A DNA stretch of 13,946 nucleotides from Aquisalimonas sp. (lineage in GTDB: Bacteria; Pseudomonadota; Gammaproteobacteria; Nitrococcales; Aquisalimonadaceae), in assembly GCA_007127625.1 (NCBI GenBank), contig SKYZ01000252.1, forward strand, positions 1-13,946, given 5' to 3'. Below, in pieces: positions 1 through 6,364 of this stretch. The notes under the pieces are model-generated. The model had not been told where the DNA came from. It was given only the letters and a program-made list of their open reading frames with translations, and ran no database searches. Made by a program: the position numbers and the translations under genes. Numbering within the stretch: the first letter of the stretch is position 1; every line of letters begins with the position of its first letter.

Positions 1-1967
1 GTCAGGAAGTCTGCCGCCGGTGCAACGGCCAGGGCACTGTCCGCAGCGTGGAATCGCTGTCGCTCTCCGTGCTGCGGCTGCTCGAAGAAGAGGCCATGAA
101 GGACAAGACGGCGAAGGTGCTTGCCCAGCTTCCCGTGGACGTGGCCACGTTCCTTTTGAACGAGAAACGCGACACGCTGGGCCTGATCGAGTCCCGGCAC
201 GGCGTCCAGGTCATACTGATCCCCAATCGGAACCTGGAGACGCCCCACTACTCCGTGGACCGCATCCGTGGTGACGATAGCTCCGCCGACGATTCCAGTT
301 ATCGGCTCGTTGCCGCGGACAAGGAAGCCGAACAGCCCTACGGCACCCAGGATCCCAAGCGGCGTAGCGAAGAACCAGCGGTACGCGCCATTGCCCCCTC
401 GGCGCCGCCGGCACCGGAACCTGCACCGACAGAGGCGCAGCCGGCGGCCCCCCGGGCGGGCACGACTGCAACCAGTGACAGCGAACGCCGCACCACCGGT
501 CTGACCGGTGTCTTCAAGTGGCTGAGCTCGGTACTTGTCGGCGACAACGCTTCGTCAACGTCTGGCAGCGAAACCAGCGCCGCAAACCAGGAAGCGTCCA
601 CCGCCACCACCACCGGCGGCAGCGCCTCGGCGGCCGACCAGGGCGGACGCTCCTCGACCCAGGCCCGTGGTAGCAGCAATCGTGGCGGCAACCGGAACCG
701 CCGTGGTAGCGGTTCCACTCAGGCAAAGGGCAGTAGCACGGGGTCCGGCAAGGATGGCAAACCGGCGGACACCACCGGCGAGCAGTCCGGGACCACATCC
801 GCCAAGCAGAAGCCCGTGGCGAAGAAAGGCGATGGGGAGTCCACTGCCGACACCTCCACAAGCGCCGACAAGGGCAGCGATGCCAGCACGGCGACTGCCG
901 ACAGCACCACGGCCGAAGAACAGGCACGCTCCGGCCGCAGCCGCCGTGGTCGTCGTGGTGGCAGGCGCCGTCGCCGTGGTTCCGGCCAGGGCGGCGACGA
1001 TGCTGGCCAGCAACAGGAATCCGCGCAGGCGCAGAACGGGAGCACACAGGCGTCTGCGACCGACTCCCAGGACGGTTCCGACAACGACAGCCGCCAGATG
1101 CCGAAACCGGACAGTGCAGCGAAGCAGCAGACGGCGGCGACCGATTCCTCCGCTTCCTCCGCCAGCGGCGACGGCAACGGTGACAGCAGCACTACCGCCG
1201 ACGACACCGATCAAGCGCGTCAGCGCCCGCGCCGGCGAGGGGGCCGTGGACGGCGCCGTGGTGGCAGCAGCCAGACTGCGACCGACGGGGGAGACGGTAC
1301 CGCGGATACCGTCGAAACCGAAACGACCACTGCCACTGGCGACAAGCCGGCATCAACGGATAGCCCCGAGGCTGACACCCAGGCAGACACCGGCGCGTCG
1401 GCGGAAACCGAGGCCCGGGCACATACCGCGAAGCCGAAGCAGAAAGATCCCAGGCAGCGCAACGGGCGGCCACGGATCCCCGCGGGGGCCCGTTCCGGAA
1501 CGCCCGACACAACGGCTGCCACTGCGACGGAGGCTGAGGTACACAGCGCCGGGGCAACCGGTGACCCATCGCCGTCCGGAACATCCGACACCGCATCAGC
1601 GGCCAGCGGCGGCACGGACTCCACACGCTCCGAGCCCGAGCCGTCCGCCTCTGATGATGAGTCTGTACCCGTCGCACAGGACGGTGCCCCCTCCTCCGGG
1701 GAGGTCACTGCCGAGCAGCGGCCTCGGACTCCAGAGACGCCGGAACCGGAACCGAAGGCGGAAGACGCTGTACCGGCGGAGGCTCCGGACGAGCAGAAGA
1801 AGGCTGACCCTGCCGATCAGGGGGAGCAGCCGTCCACACCTGCGGCCAACTCCGACCACCCCGAGGGCCGCCAGGCAGCTGAAGACCTTGAAGGCACTGC
1901 AGAGGAGGCCGGACCGGCTGACTCATTGGCTAAGACCAGCGAGGAAGAGACCAGCGGCAGAACCTGA
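1..1967 (+). CDS. rne: Ribonuclease E, C-terminal part (5'-truncated by window edge)
   Basis: This is the endoribonuclease that initiates mRNA decay, processes rRNA and tRNA, and scaffolds the degradosome at the inner membrane. The reading frame is open from the first bases. It begins with the Zn-link (CRRCNGQGT), which ties two protomers together, then VESLSLSVLRLLEEEAMK and the small domain ending near ETPHYSVDRIR, all closely resembling E. coli RNase E. The S1 and DNase I-like catalytic domains lie outside the window. From about nt 270 to the stop the protein is low-complexity Ser/Thr/Gly/Ala/Asp/Glu sequence, expected to be disordered. At nt 498-542 the segment GLTGVFKWLSSVLVG is an amphipathic helix matching the membrane-targeting segment of the family. 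Arg-rich clusters at nt 666-716, 927-986, 1218-1271 and 1431-1500 are likely RNA-binding. The tail length after the Zn-link (about 650 residues) is close to that of E. coli. No enolase or PNPase docking motif could be recognised with confidence. Confidence 0.96.
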   Translation, partial: QEVCRRCNGQGTVRSVESLSLSVLRLLEEEAMKDKTAKVLAQLPVDVATFLLNEKRDTLGLIESRHGVQVILIPNRNLETPHYSVDRIRGDDSSADDSSYRLVAADKEAEQPYGTQDPKRRSEEPAVRAIAPSAPPAPEPAPTEAQPAAPRAGTTATSDSERRTTGLTGVFKWLSSVLVGDNASSTSGSETSAANQEASTATTTGGSASAADQGGRSSTQARGSSNRGGNRNRRGSGSTQAKGSSTGSGKDGKPADTTGEQSGTTSAKQKPVAKKGDGESTADTSTSADKGSDASTATADSTTAEEQARSGRSRRGRRGGRRRRRGSGQGGDDAGQQQESAQAQNGSTQASATDSQDGSDNDSRQMPKPDSAAKQQTAATDSSASSASGDGNGDSSTTADDTDQARQRPRRRGGRGRRRGGSSQTATDGGDGTADTVETETTTATGDKPASTDSPEADTQADTGASAETEARAHTAKPKQKDPRQRNGRPRIPAGARSGTPDTTAATATEAEVHSAGATGDPSPSGTSDTASAASGGTDSTRSEPEPSASDDESVPVAQDGAPSSGEVTAEQRPRTPETPEPEPKAEDAVPAEAPDEQKKADPADQGEQPSTPAANSDHPEGRQAAEDLEGTAEEAGPADSLAKTSEEETSGRT

Positions 1968-1978
1968 ACCCGCTGGAG

Positions 1979-2007
1979 CCGGTACCGCGCAGCAGGCGCG
2001 GTACCGG
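1979..2007. terminator. Perfect 12-bp inverted repeat after rne
   Basis: The left arm CCGGTACCGCGC and right arm GCGCGGTACCGG pair perfectly around the 5-nt loop AGCAG, starting 11 nt after the rne stop. No T-tract follows, so it may be a Rho-type or 3'-end-stabilising hairpin rather than a classical intrinsic terminator. Being symmetric, it could act on both rne and the convergent phosphatase transcript. Confidence 0.55.
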
Positions 2008-2013
2008 GCCCGT

Positions 2014-2034
2014 GTTCCCGGATGGCCCGGGAAC
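2014..2034. terminator. Second hairpin between rne and the tyrosine phosphatase
   Basis: GTTCCCGG and CCGGGAAC form an 8-bp perfect stem with loop ATGGC. It lies 6 nt after the first hairpin and 28 nt from the end of the convergent phosphatase gene. A tandem pair of stems between converging genes suits bidirectional transcript ending. No T-tract is visible on the + side. Confidence 0.45.
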
Positions 2035-2062
2035 GACGCCGGCTTCTCTTCCGGAAAGCTTA

Positions 2063-2554
2063 TTAAATGCCGTGCTGGCGGCGTAGATGCTCCAGGAACC
2101 CGCGGGCCCCCTCCTCCACCAGATCCAGCACACGCTCGAATCCCCGGTCCCCGCCGTAGTACGGATCCGGCACTTCGTCCTGGGACGCCTCGGCCGCAAA
2201 CTCCAGGTACATGCGGACCTTGTCCCGGTGCGCCTGTGGCGCCTCTGCGAGCAGGATGTCCAGGTTACCCCGGTCCATCGCCAGCAGGTAGTCGAAGTAT
2301 TCGTAATCGGAGAACTCCACCTGGCGCGCCCGTAGGTCGCTGATCTCCACCCCGCGTTTGCGCGCCGCCTCCTGGGCCCGGGGATCCGGCGGCCGACCGA
2401 CGTGATAGCCGTGGGTGCCAGCAGATTCGGTCTCCACCTGCCCGTCCAGCTCGGCCTCACGCAGTAGCTGACGGAACACGCCCTCGGCCGTCGGCGAGCG
2501 GCAGATATTGCCCATACAGACAAACAGAACGCGCGCTTTTATCTCATTACTCAT
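2063..2554 (-). CDS. Low-molecular-weight protein tyrosine phosphatase
   Basis: The 163-residue protein is cytoplasmic and dephosphorylates protein tyrosine. In bacteria this family usually counteracts tyrosine kinases that control polysaccharide export. The active-site P-loop CMGNICRS holds the nucleophile Cys13 and Arg19 in the CX5R arrangement. The general acid is Asp130 in DPYYGG near the C-terminus, as the family requires, so it should be active. The ATG at 2554 places the P-loop at the standard distance from the N-terminus. A longer in-frame reading upstream exists but has no homology and crosses the antiporter remnant. AAGGA lies about 13 nt upstream, a loose ribosome-binding site. The gene ends in a double stop (TAATAA) and converges on rne. 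No kinase or capsule gene lies in the window, so its substrate cannot be told. Confidence 0.93.
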   Translation of the reverse strand: MSNEIKARVLFVCMGNICRSPTAEGVFRQLLREAELDGQVETESAGTHGYHVGRPPDPRAQEAARKRGVEISDLRARQVEFSDYEYFDYLLAMDRGNLDILLAEAPQAHRDKVRMYLEFAAEASQDEVPDPYYGGDRGFERVLDLVEEGARGFLEHLRRQHGI

Positions 2555-2591
2555 GGAGTTAGCCGGCTTCCTTAGTGTTGCACTATAAGAA

Positions 2592-2622
2592 ATAATATTG
2601 TTTTGCATGCTAACATAATCAA
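2592..2622 (-). promoter_or_regulatory. Possible sigma70 promoter for the tyrosine phosphatase
   Basis: In this AT-rich pocket the minus strand reads TTGATT (2622-2617), a 19-nt spacer, and TATTAT (2597-2592). A further TATAGT lies at 2587-2582. The spacing is slightly long and the -35 imperfect, so this is only a candidate. The local base composition contrasts with the GC-rich genes on either side. Confidence 0.25.
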
Positions 2623-2675
2623 GCACATAGGAAGGGGGTTTCGGAGGAAAGCTCCGGGGGATACTTACTGGACCC

Positions 2676-2965
2676 GTAGCCGATCTATCGGTGGTGGGCA
2701 GCAATATCGGTAACATCCTGCTGATCCTGGGCGCGTGCGCCATCATCGCCCGCTCAGCATCACCCGCCTGGCGTTGGTGCGCCACGGCCTCTCTGTTGTC
2801 GGTGCCAGCGCCAGTAACCGGCAGGAAGGGGCGCAGATGACCGTGCTGCCAGGCAAGCCCCTGACCATCGGGCTGGCGCTGGTTGTCGGCCTGACGCTTC
2901 TGATCATCGGTCCGCAAGCCCTTGTGGACCGGTCGCAGTCACTAACATCGGATGCTGGACCCTTC
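2676..2965 (+). pseudogene. Remnant of a CaCA-family Ca2+/Na+ antiporter gene
   Basis: The + strand encodes pieces of a YrbG-like calcium/sodium antiporter in two frames. From about 2682 one frame reads DLSVVGSNIGNILLILG, matching the conserved GNxxGSNxxNxxLxLG block of the first alpha-repeat. One base appears lost near 2750, after which another frame continues as PLSITRLALVRHGLSVVGAS, matching the next segment. A stretch of the central protein is then missing, and homology resumes at about 2843 with LTIGLALVVGLTLLIIG and ALVDRS, resembling the first helix of the second half. It stops where the histidine phosphatase gene ends (2972). The N-terminus and the second alpha-repeat are absent. The in-frame deletion, frameshift and truncation show it is dead. 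With the AT-rich leader, this accounts for the 417 bp between the two neighbouring genes. Confidence 0.75.
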
Positions 2966-2971
2966 GACCTG

Positions 2972-3592
2972 TCATTCACTATCGGGGCGGACTCTTACCA
3001 GGGCGCGTTTGCCCCGCTCCAGAGGCAGGCGCATGATCACGCCCTGGTTTGATCTCACCGACCTCCCTGTAAGGGCCCTGGTATTGACCTGGTGAGAGAT
3101 CAGAATAATCGGATCATCTGATCCCATCGCATTGACATGCCTGATGGTATCGCGAGTCTGTCGCCCGCGATCACCCCGGCCGGCGAAGAACGAGTTCAGC
3201 GGCGGGAATTCCTCCACCTCGCCCACATTCATTTCCTGACCAGTATCCATGCTCCGACACCACTGACTGGAGAGTACGCGTGCCCGTTCGATGCCGTGCT
3301 TCCGCAGAAACGGCTTCCAGGCGCGTGCCTGCTCTCTCCCGCGAGCGTTGAGGTTTTGCTGGGTCGAGCAGTCGTCAATCCGGAAGCGGGGTGGGTCGCC
3401 GGTGCCCGGCGCCAGGGCGTGTCGCAGGATCAATACCGCTTTTCCCTCGGGCAAAAGCGCCAAGGATTCTTCCTTCTCTCCAGCGACCACCATCGGGGGT
3501 AGCCAGAAAAGCATCACGGTCAGCAGTAACAGTGATGCTGTCCGACTCCAGCAGCCACCACGCGCTTCCATGATCACAACGGGAGCAGTCAT
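2972..3592 (-). CDS. Secreted histidine phosphatase family protein
   Basis: The 206-residue protein carries the branch-1 histidine phosphatase signature. The phosphorylated His58 sits in AVLILRHALAPG, an Arg lies in SSQWCRSMDTG, and the second catalytic His167 is in ILISHQVN. The block DDCSTQQNLNARGREQAR and the LNSFF stretch are typical of a proteobacterial subfamily of unknown substrate. An N-terminal hydrophobic segment (about residues 18-37) ending VVAG looks like a signal peptide, so the protein is probably periplasmic or membrane-anchored. The ATG at 3592 is chosen because AAGGAAAG sits 6-7 nt upstream. A TTG at 3619 would only lengthen the leader past that site. The gene stands alone and its 3' end abuts the antiporter remnant, suggesting past rearrangement. 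The physiological substrate is not predictable from sequence. Confidence 0.85.
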   Translation of the reverse strand: MTAPVVIMEARGGCWSRTASLLLLTVMLFWLPPMVVAGEKEESLALLPEGKAVLILRHALAPGTGDPPRFRIDDCSTQQNLNARGREQARAWKPFLRKHGIERARVLSSQWCRSMDTGQEMNVGEVEEFPPLNSFFAGRGDRGRQTRDTIRHVNAMGSDDPIILISHQVNTRALTGRSVRSNQGVIMRLPLERGKRALVRVRPDSE

Positions 3593-3744
3593 TCTCTTTC
3601 CTTGAAAATGCCGATACAATCAATGTACATTTTTGATACACCCATCTCCTCACTGAATCGATTCCTGGCTCAATGAATGCAGACCGGCCCGGAATCCACA
3701 CCCGCACGGCTGGCATCGCCAGTCACAACAGAATGGGTACTCTT

Positions 3745-4134
3745 ATGAAAGAACAGGACAATCCTCTGGCATCCCCGCTTTTCAATGCCGCCGCCGAACT
3801 GGCCTTTGACTCGGTAATGGTCAGCCGCGCCACCGACACGCATGGCGGATCGGAGATTGTTTATGTCAATGAGGGCTTCACGGAGCTCACGGGCTATCAA
3901 GCGGACGACGTGATCGGGAAAACGCCGGGCCTGTTGCAGGGACCGGACACGGACAAGATGGTGACTGACCGGCTTGCCGAGGATCTGAAAAACGGGCGCA
4001 CCTTCCACGGTCAGACGGTCAACTACCGCAAGGACGGCAGTGCGTTCAACATGGAATGGAAGGTGACACCGGTAGCCAGTGATGGAAAGGCGACCTATTA
4101 CCTCGCCGTCCAGCGTGAGGTCAGCGACCGTTGA
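3745..4134 (+). CDS. Single-domain PAS (LOV-like, cysteine-less) protein
   Basis: The protein is about 129 residues and consists of almost nothing but one PAS fold. It runs from IVYVNEGFTELTGY (about 38-51) through GKTPGLLQGPDTD (58-70) and NYRKDGSAFNMEW to VQREVSDR at the end. The pattern closely follows flavin-binding LOV domains: LQGPDTD, the Asn residues of NYRKDG and AFN, and the Gln of VQREV are kept. The position of the photoactive Cys (GRNC in LOV) is Pro61, so no cysteinyl-flavin adduct can form. There is no attached kinase, cyclase or helix-turn-helix, so it would act by binding a partner. The start is uncertain: ATGs at 3673 and 3733 are in frame, and none has a strong ribosome-binding site. 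A role as a flavin, redox or small-ligand sensor is inference. Confidence 0.82.
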   Translation: MKEQDNPLASPLFNAAAELAFDSVMVSRATDTHGGSEIVYVNEGFTELTGYQADDVIGKTPGLLQGPDTDKMVTDRLAEDLKNGRTFHGQTVNYRKDGSAFNMEWKVTPVASDGKATYYLAVQREVSDR

Positions 4135-4156
4135 GGGCTTGAGTCGGTGGGCAAGA

Positions 4157-4180
4157 CCGCTGGAACCATCCCGTCAGCGG
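4157..4180. other. Weak hairpin between the PAS and DUF423 genes
   Basis: CCGCTG and CAGCGG form a 6-bp stem with a 12-nt loop. Flanking GAC/GTC could extend it with one bulged C. It falls in the 74-bp gap after the PAS stop and upstream of the DUF423 ribosome-binding site. It could be a weak terminator or chance in GC-rich DNA. Confidence 0.2.
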
Positions 4181-4208
4181 GTCGGCGCGAACGGCCGGAG
4201 GTTGGCGC

Positions 4209-4604
4209 ATGAATCCTGTTTTGATTGCCGGCGCCCTGCTTGGCCTGCTGTCAGTGGTGGTCGGGGCCTCAGCCGAACATCTGCTGCAGGGGCGGGTCGA
4301 TGACGAGGTGTTTCGCTGGGTGATGACGGCGATCCGCTATCACCAGGTCGGGGCGCTGATCGTTTCTGCGCTTGGTCTGGCGCTGATCGTCCTTCGCGGG
4401 CATCGGGTTCAACCCCTGCTGGCGATGGCGAGCTGGCTGTTCGTGGCCGGAACGGTGCTGTTCAGCTTCAGTATCTATGTGGCCGCTCTGACCGGTGTGC
4501 AGGCGCTTACCTACCTGACACCATTCGGCGGGGTGACACTGATGCTGGCCTGGTTGGTGCTGATCGGGGCGGGAGTTCGAGCCGGTTCAGGTGCCGATGC
4601 CTGA
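4209..4604 (+). CDS. DUF423 (YgdD-like) small inner-membrane protein
   Basis: The 131-residue protein is almost wholly hydrophobic, with about four predicted membrane helices. The family pattern is clear: GALLGLLSVVVGASAEH near the N-terminus, then AIRYHQVGAL, LFSFSIYVAALTGV, and TPFGGVTLMLAWLVL at the end. Members are small inner-membrane proteins of unknown molecular function, about 120-130 residues long, so this one is complete. GGAGG six to seven nt before the ATG supports the start. It lies 74 bp after the PAS gene on the same strand and could be cotranscribed with it. Its last 18 bp overlap the 3' end of kdsB on the other strand, and both stop codons sit inside a palindrome. Confidence 0.88.
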   Translation: MNPVLIAGALLGLLSVVVGASAEHLLQGRVDDEVFRWVMTAIRYHQVGALIVSALGLALIVLRGHRVQPLLAMASWLFVAGTVLFSFSIYVAALTGVQALTYLTPFGGVTLMLAWLVLIGAGVRAGSGADA

Positions 4605-4607
4605 ACC
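4584..4607. terminator. Palindrome spanning the convergent stops of DUF423 and kdsB
   Basis: GGTTCAGG and CCTGAACC form a perfect 8-bp stem with an 8-nt loop. The right arm contains the DUF423 stop TGA (4602-4604). The left arm contains, on the other strand, the kdsB stop TGA (4589-4587). No T-run follows on either strand. It may protect or end both transcripts, or act as a Rho-dependent pause. Confidence 0.45.
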
Positions 4608-5351
4608 CTGGCGCAGGATGTGCGCCACCCGCTCCAGGTCGGCGGGGATATCCACGCCCGGGCCGGCGTCGCCGTAGACTTCGCCCGCGTGAATCGCCAT
4701 GCCGTGCCAGAGTACTCGCAGTTGCTCCAGTGACTCCGTCGCCTCCAGGGGTGCCGGTTCAAGCGCGGGATAGGCGCGCAGGAAGCCCGCCCGATAGGCG
4801 TAGATCCCCAGGTGTCGCAACCATCCCGAGAGCCGCTCGGGGCGGCCCTGGTGCTCGCGGTCCCAGGGAATCGGTGCGCGGCTGAAGTACAGCGCGTGTC
4901 CCGAGCGGGAACGCACTACCTTGACCACGTTGGGGTTGTGGAGCTCGGCCGTTTCCTGCAGGGGCGTGGCCAGCGTGGCCACGGGTGTCTCCGGGTTGTC
5001 GTGCAGATTGGCAACCAGCGCGCGGATGAAAGCCGGCGGCATCAGGGGTTCATCTCCCTGGACATTGACCACGACTTCGTCGTCCCCCAGGCCGAGGATA
5101 CTTACGACTTCGGCAAGGCGATCGGTGCCGGAGGGGTGGTCGGCACGAGTCATCACCACGTCCACGCCCAGTTCCCTGCATCGGGTCTCTATGCGTTCAT
5201 CGTCGGTGGCCACTGTGACCTGGCCTGCCCCGCTTTCACGGGCACGCTGCACCACGTGGCGCACCATTGGCCAGCCGGCGATCTCGGCCAGCGGTTTGCC
5301 GGGAAAGCGGCTGGAGCCGTAGCGGGCCGGAATGACTACTTGAAAGTTCAT
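4587..5351 (-). CDS. kdsB: 3-deoxy-manno-octulosonate cytidylyltransferase (CMP-KDO synthetase)
   Basis: KdsB activates KDO with CTP to form CMP-KDO, the donor for the inner core of lipopolysaccharide, in the cytoplasm. The 254-residue length is normal. Diagnostic motifs are the nucleotide-binding IPARYGSSRFPGKPL (about 7-21), HPSGTDRLAE, the metal/substrate motif VNVQGDEPL (about 95-103), YFSRAPIPWDR and HLGIYAYR. The start is the ATG at 5351, which overlaps the lpxK stop as ATGA and gives the typical N-terminus MNFQVVIPARYGS. It is the last gene of the exbB-exbD-lpxK-kdsB unit and is probably translated by coupling with lpxK. The combination with LpxK matches the shared lipid A-KDO pathway. 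Its 3' end collides with DUF423. Confidence 0.97.
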   Translation of the reverse strand: MNFQVVIPARYGSSRFPGKPLAEIAGWPMVRHVVQRARESGAGQVTVATDDERIETRCRELGVDVVMTRADHPSGTDRLAEVVSILGLGDDEVVVNVQGDEPLMPPAFIRALVANLHDNPETPVATLATPLQETAELHNPNVVKVVRSRSGHALYFSRAPIPWDREHQGRPERLSGWLRHLGIYAYRAGFLRAYPALEPAPLEATESLEQLRVLWHGMAIHAGEVYGDAGPGVDIPADLERVAHILRQGSGIGT

Positions 5352-6364
5352 TGCTCGCGCCTCCCGCGACCGCCGCTGAAGCGCTCCAGCGCACTGCGCA
5401 CCCGGGCCTTGAGGGCGCGCTCGGTCTCGGCGGTCAGCACCGTCTCCGCCGGTACGGCCCAATGACGAGGGCCGGCGTAGGCGCGGCACTTCACGGCGTC
5501 CTTCTCGGTCATGAACACGGGTAGATCATCAGCGAAGTTCACGTCCTTCGCCGCGAAGGGGTAATGGTCCGCAAACGGGTGCCGGACGGTGTCGATGCCG
5601 TAGCGGCCCAACGCGGCAAAGAACCGGTCCGGGTTGCCGATGCCGGCAATGGCGTGCGCCTGTTCGCCGGCGAAGTCGGTGAGCGGTCTCGTTTGGCCCT
5701 CGTCGGAAACGCTGACCGCCCTGGATATCCGCAGCGTGAAATAGTATGGCGTCAGCCACGAGGGGCCACCGTTGGCCACCAGCAGATCGACGCTGCGCAA
5801 CCGCCGCCGCGGCTCCCTCAGTGGCCCCGCCGGCAGGCAGTGCCCATTGCCCAGACCGCGCGCCGCGTCAATGACCACCACCTCCAGGTCCCGATTCAGT
5901 CGGTAATGCTGCAGGCCGTCATCCGAGACCACCACATCGCAACCGTAGGTCTCCAGCAGCGTCGTCGCCGCCTGCACGCGATCCGGACCTGCCACCACCG
6001 GGCAGCCGCTGCGCTGCGCCAGCAGCACGGGCTCGTCACCGACGTCGTAGGGATCGCTGTCGGCATTCACCAGTTGCGGCCACTCCTTGGATTGACCGCC
6101 GTATCCCCGGGTGATAATGCCCGGATGCTTGCCCATGGAGCGGAGGTAGCGCGCCATCCACAGCACCAGCGGGGTCTTGCCCGTGCCGCCGACGAAAATG
6201 TTGCCGATCACCAGCACCGGTGCATTGATGCGCTCTCGGCGCAATATGCCCCAACGGTAGGCCTGGCGTCGGCTGGCAGCCACGCAGCGGTACAGCCAGG
6301 ACGCCGGCAGCAGGGCCAGGGAGCGTGAGGTGTTGCGCAACCAGAACTCCGGGAACCCGGTCAC
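5348..6364 (-). CDS. lpxK: Tetraacyldisaccharide 4'-kinase
   Basis: LpxK is the inner-membrane-associated kinase that adds the 4'-phosphate to the lipid A precursor to give lipid IVA, the acceptor for KDO. The 338-residue protein has an N-terminal membrane-binding helix region (about 10-30), the Walker A loop GNIFVGGTGKTP (54-65), the RGYGG motif (86-90) and the catalytic block SDDGLQHYRL (147-156). A TEKDAVK motif lies near the C-terminus. All are normal for the family. The start is a GTG at 6364 whose last two bases belong to the exbD stop (GTGA). The stop overlaps the kdsB start by 4 nt. No msbA gene precedes it here, unlike in many gammaproteobacteria. Confidence 0.97.
   Translation of the reverse strand: MTGFPEFWLRNTSRSLALLPASWLYRCVAASRRQAYRWGILRRERINAPVLVIGNIFVGGTGKTPLVLWMARYLRSMGKHPGIITRGYGGQSKEWPQLVNADSDPYDVGDEPVLLAQRSGCPVVAGPDRVQAATTLLETYGCDVVVSDDGLQHYRLNRDLEVVVIDAARGLGNGHCLPAGPLREPRRRLRSVDLLVANGGPSWLTPYYFTLRISRAVSVSDEGQTRPLTDFAGEQAHAIAGIGNPDRFFAALGRYGIDTVRHPFADHYPFAAKDVNFADDLPVFMTEKDAVKCRAYAGPRHWAVPAETVLTAETERALKARVRSALERFSGGRGRREQ

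Noticed and set aside
600..1300. Possible tandem repeats or CRISPR-like array in the rne tail
   Set aside because: The similar stretches are Arg/Gly and Ser/Thr low-complexity codons of irregular length and spacing. No identical repeats with unique spacers occur.
535..2343. A 602-residue + strand reading frame rich in Pro and Arg
   Set aside because: It is the +1 frame over the rne tail and runs on into the antisense of the phosphatase gene. Its composition simply mirrors GC-rich Ser/Thr/Ala codons and it has no domain.
2555..2917. In-frame upstream extension of the tyrosine phosphatase to about 284 residues
   Set aside because: The extension is antisense to the antiporter remnant and has no homology. 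The ATG at 2554 puts the P-loop in the normal position.
2735..3052. A 105-residue + strand gene
   Set aside because: Its middle part is a fragment of a CaCA antiporter in a shifted frame, and its end is antisense to the histidine phosphatase. It belongs to the pseudogene.
3593..3744. Possible regulatory element formed by two GATACA copies (near 3613 and 3635) in the divergent region
   Set aside because: The copies are only 6 nt long in an AT-rich stretch and not clearly placed relative to a convincing promoter, so chance is the simpler explanation.
4812..5465. A 217-residue + strand frame antisense to kdsB
   Set aside because: It is a shadow of kdsB and lpxK, whose motifs are unambiguous. 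It lacks a ribosome-binding site and recognisable domains.
5564..6328. A 254-residue + strand frame antisense to lpxK
   Set aside because: It is a shadow frame in GC-rich DNA, with a composition dominated by His, Arg and Gln and no domain.
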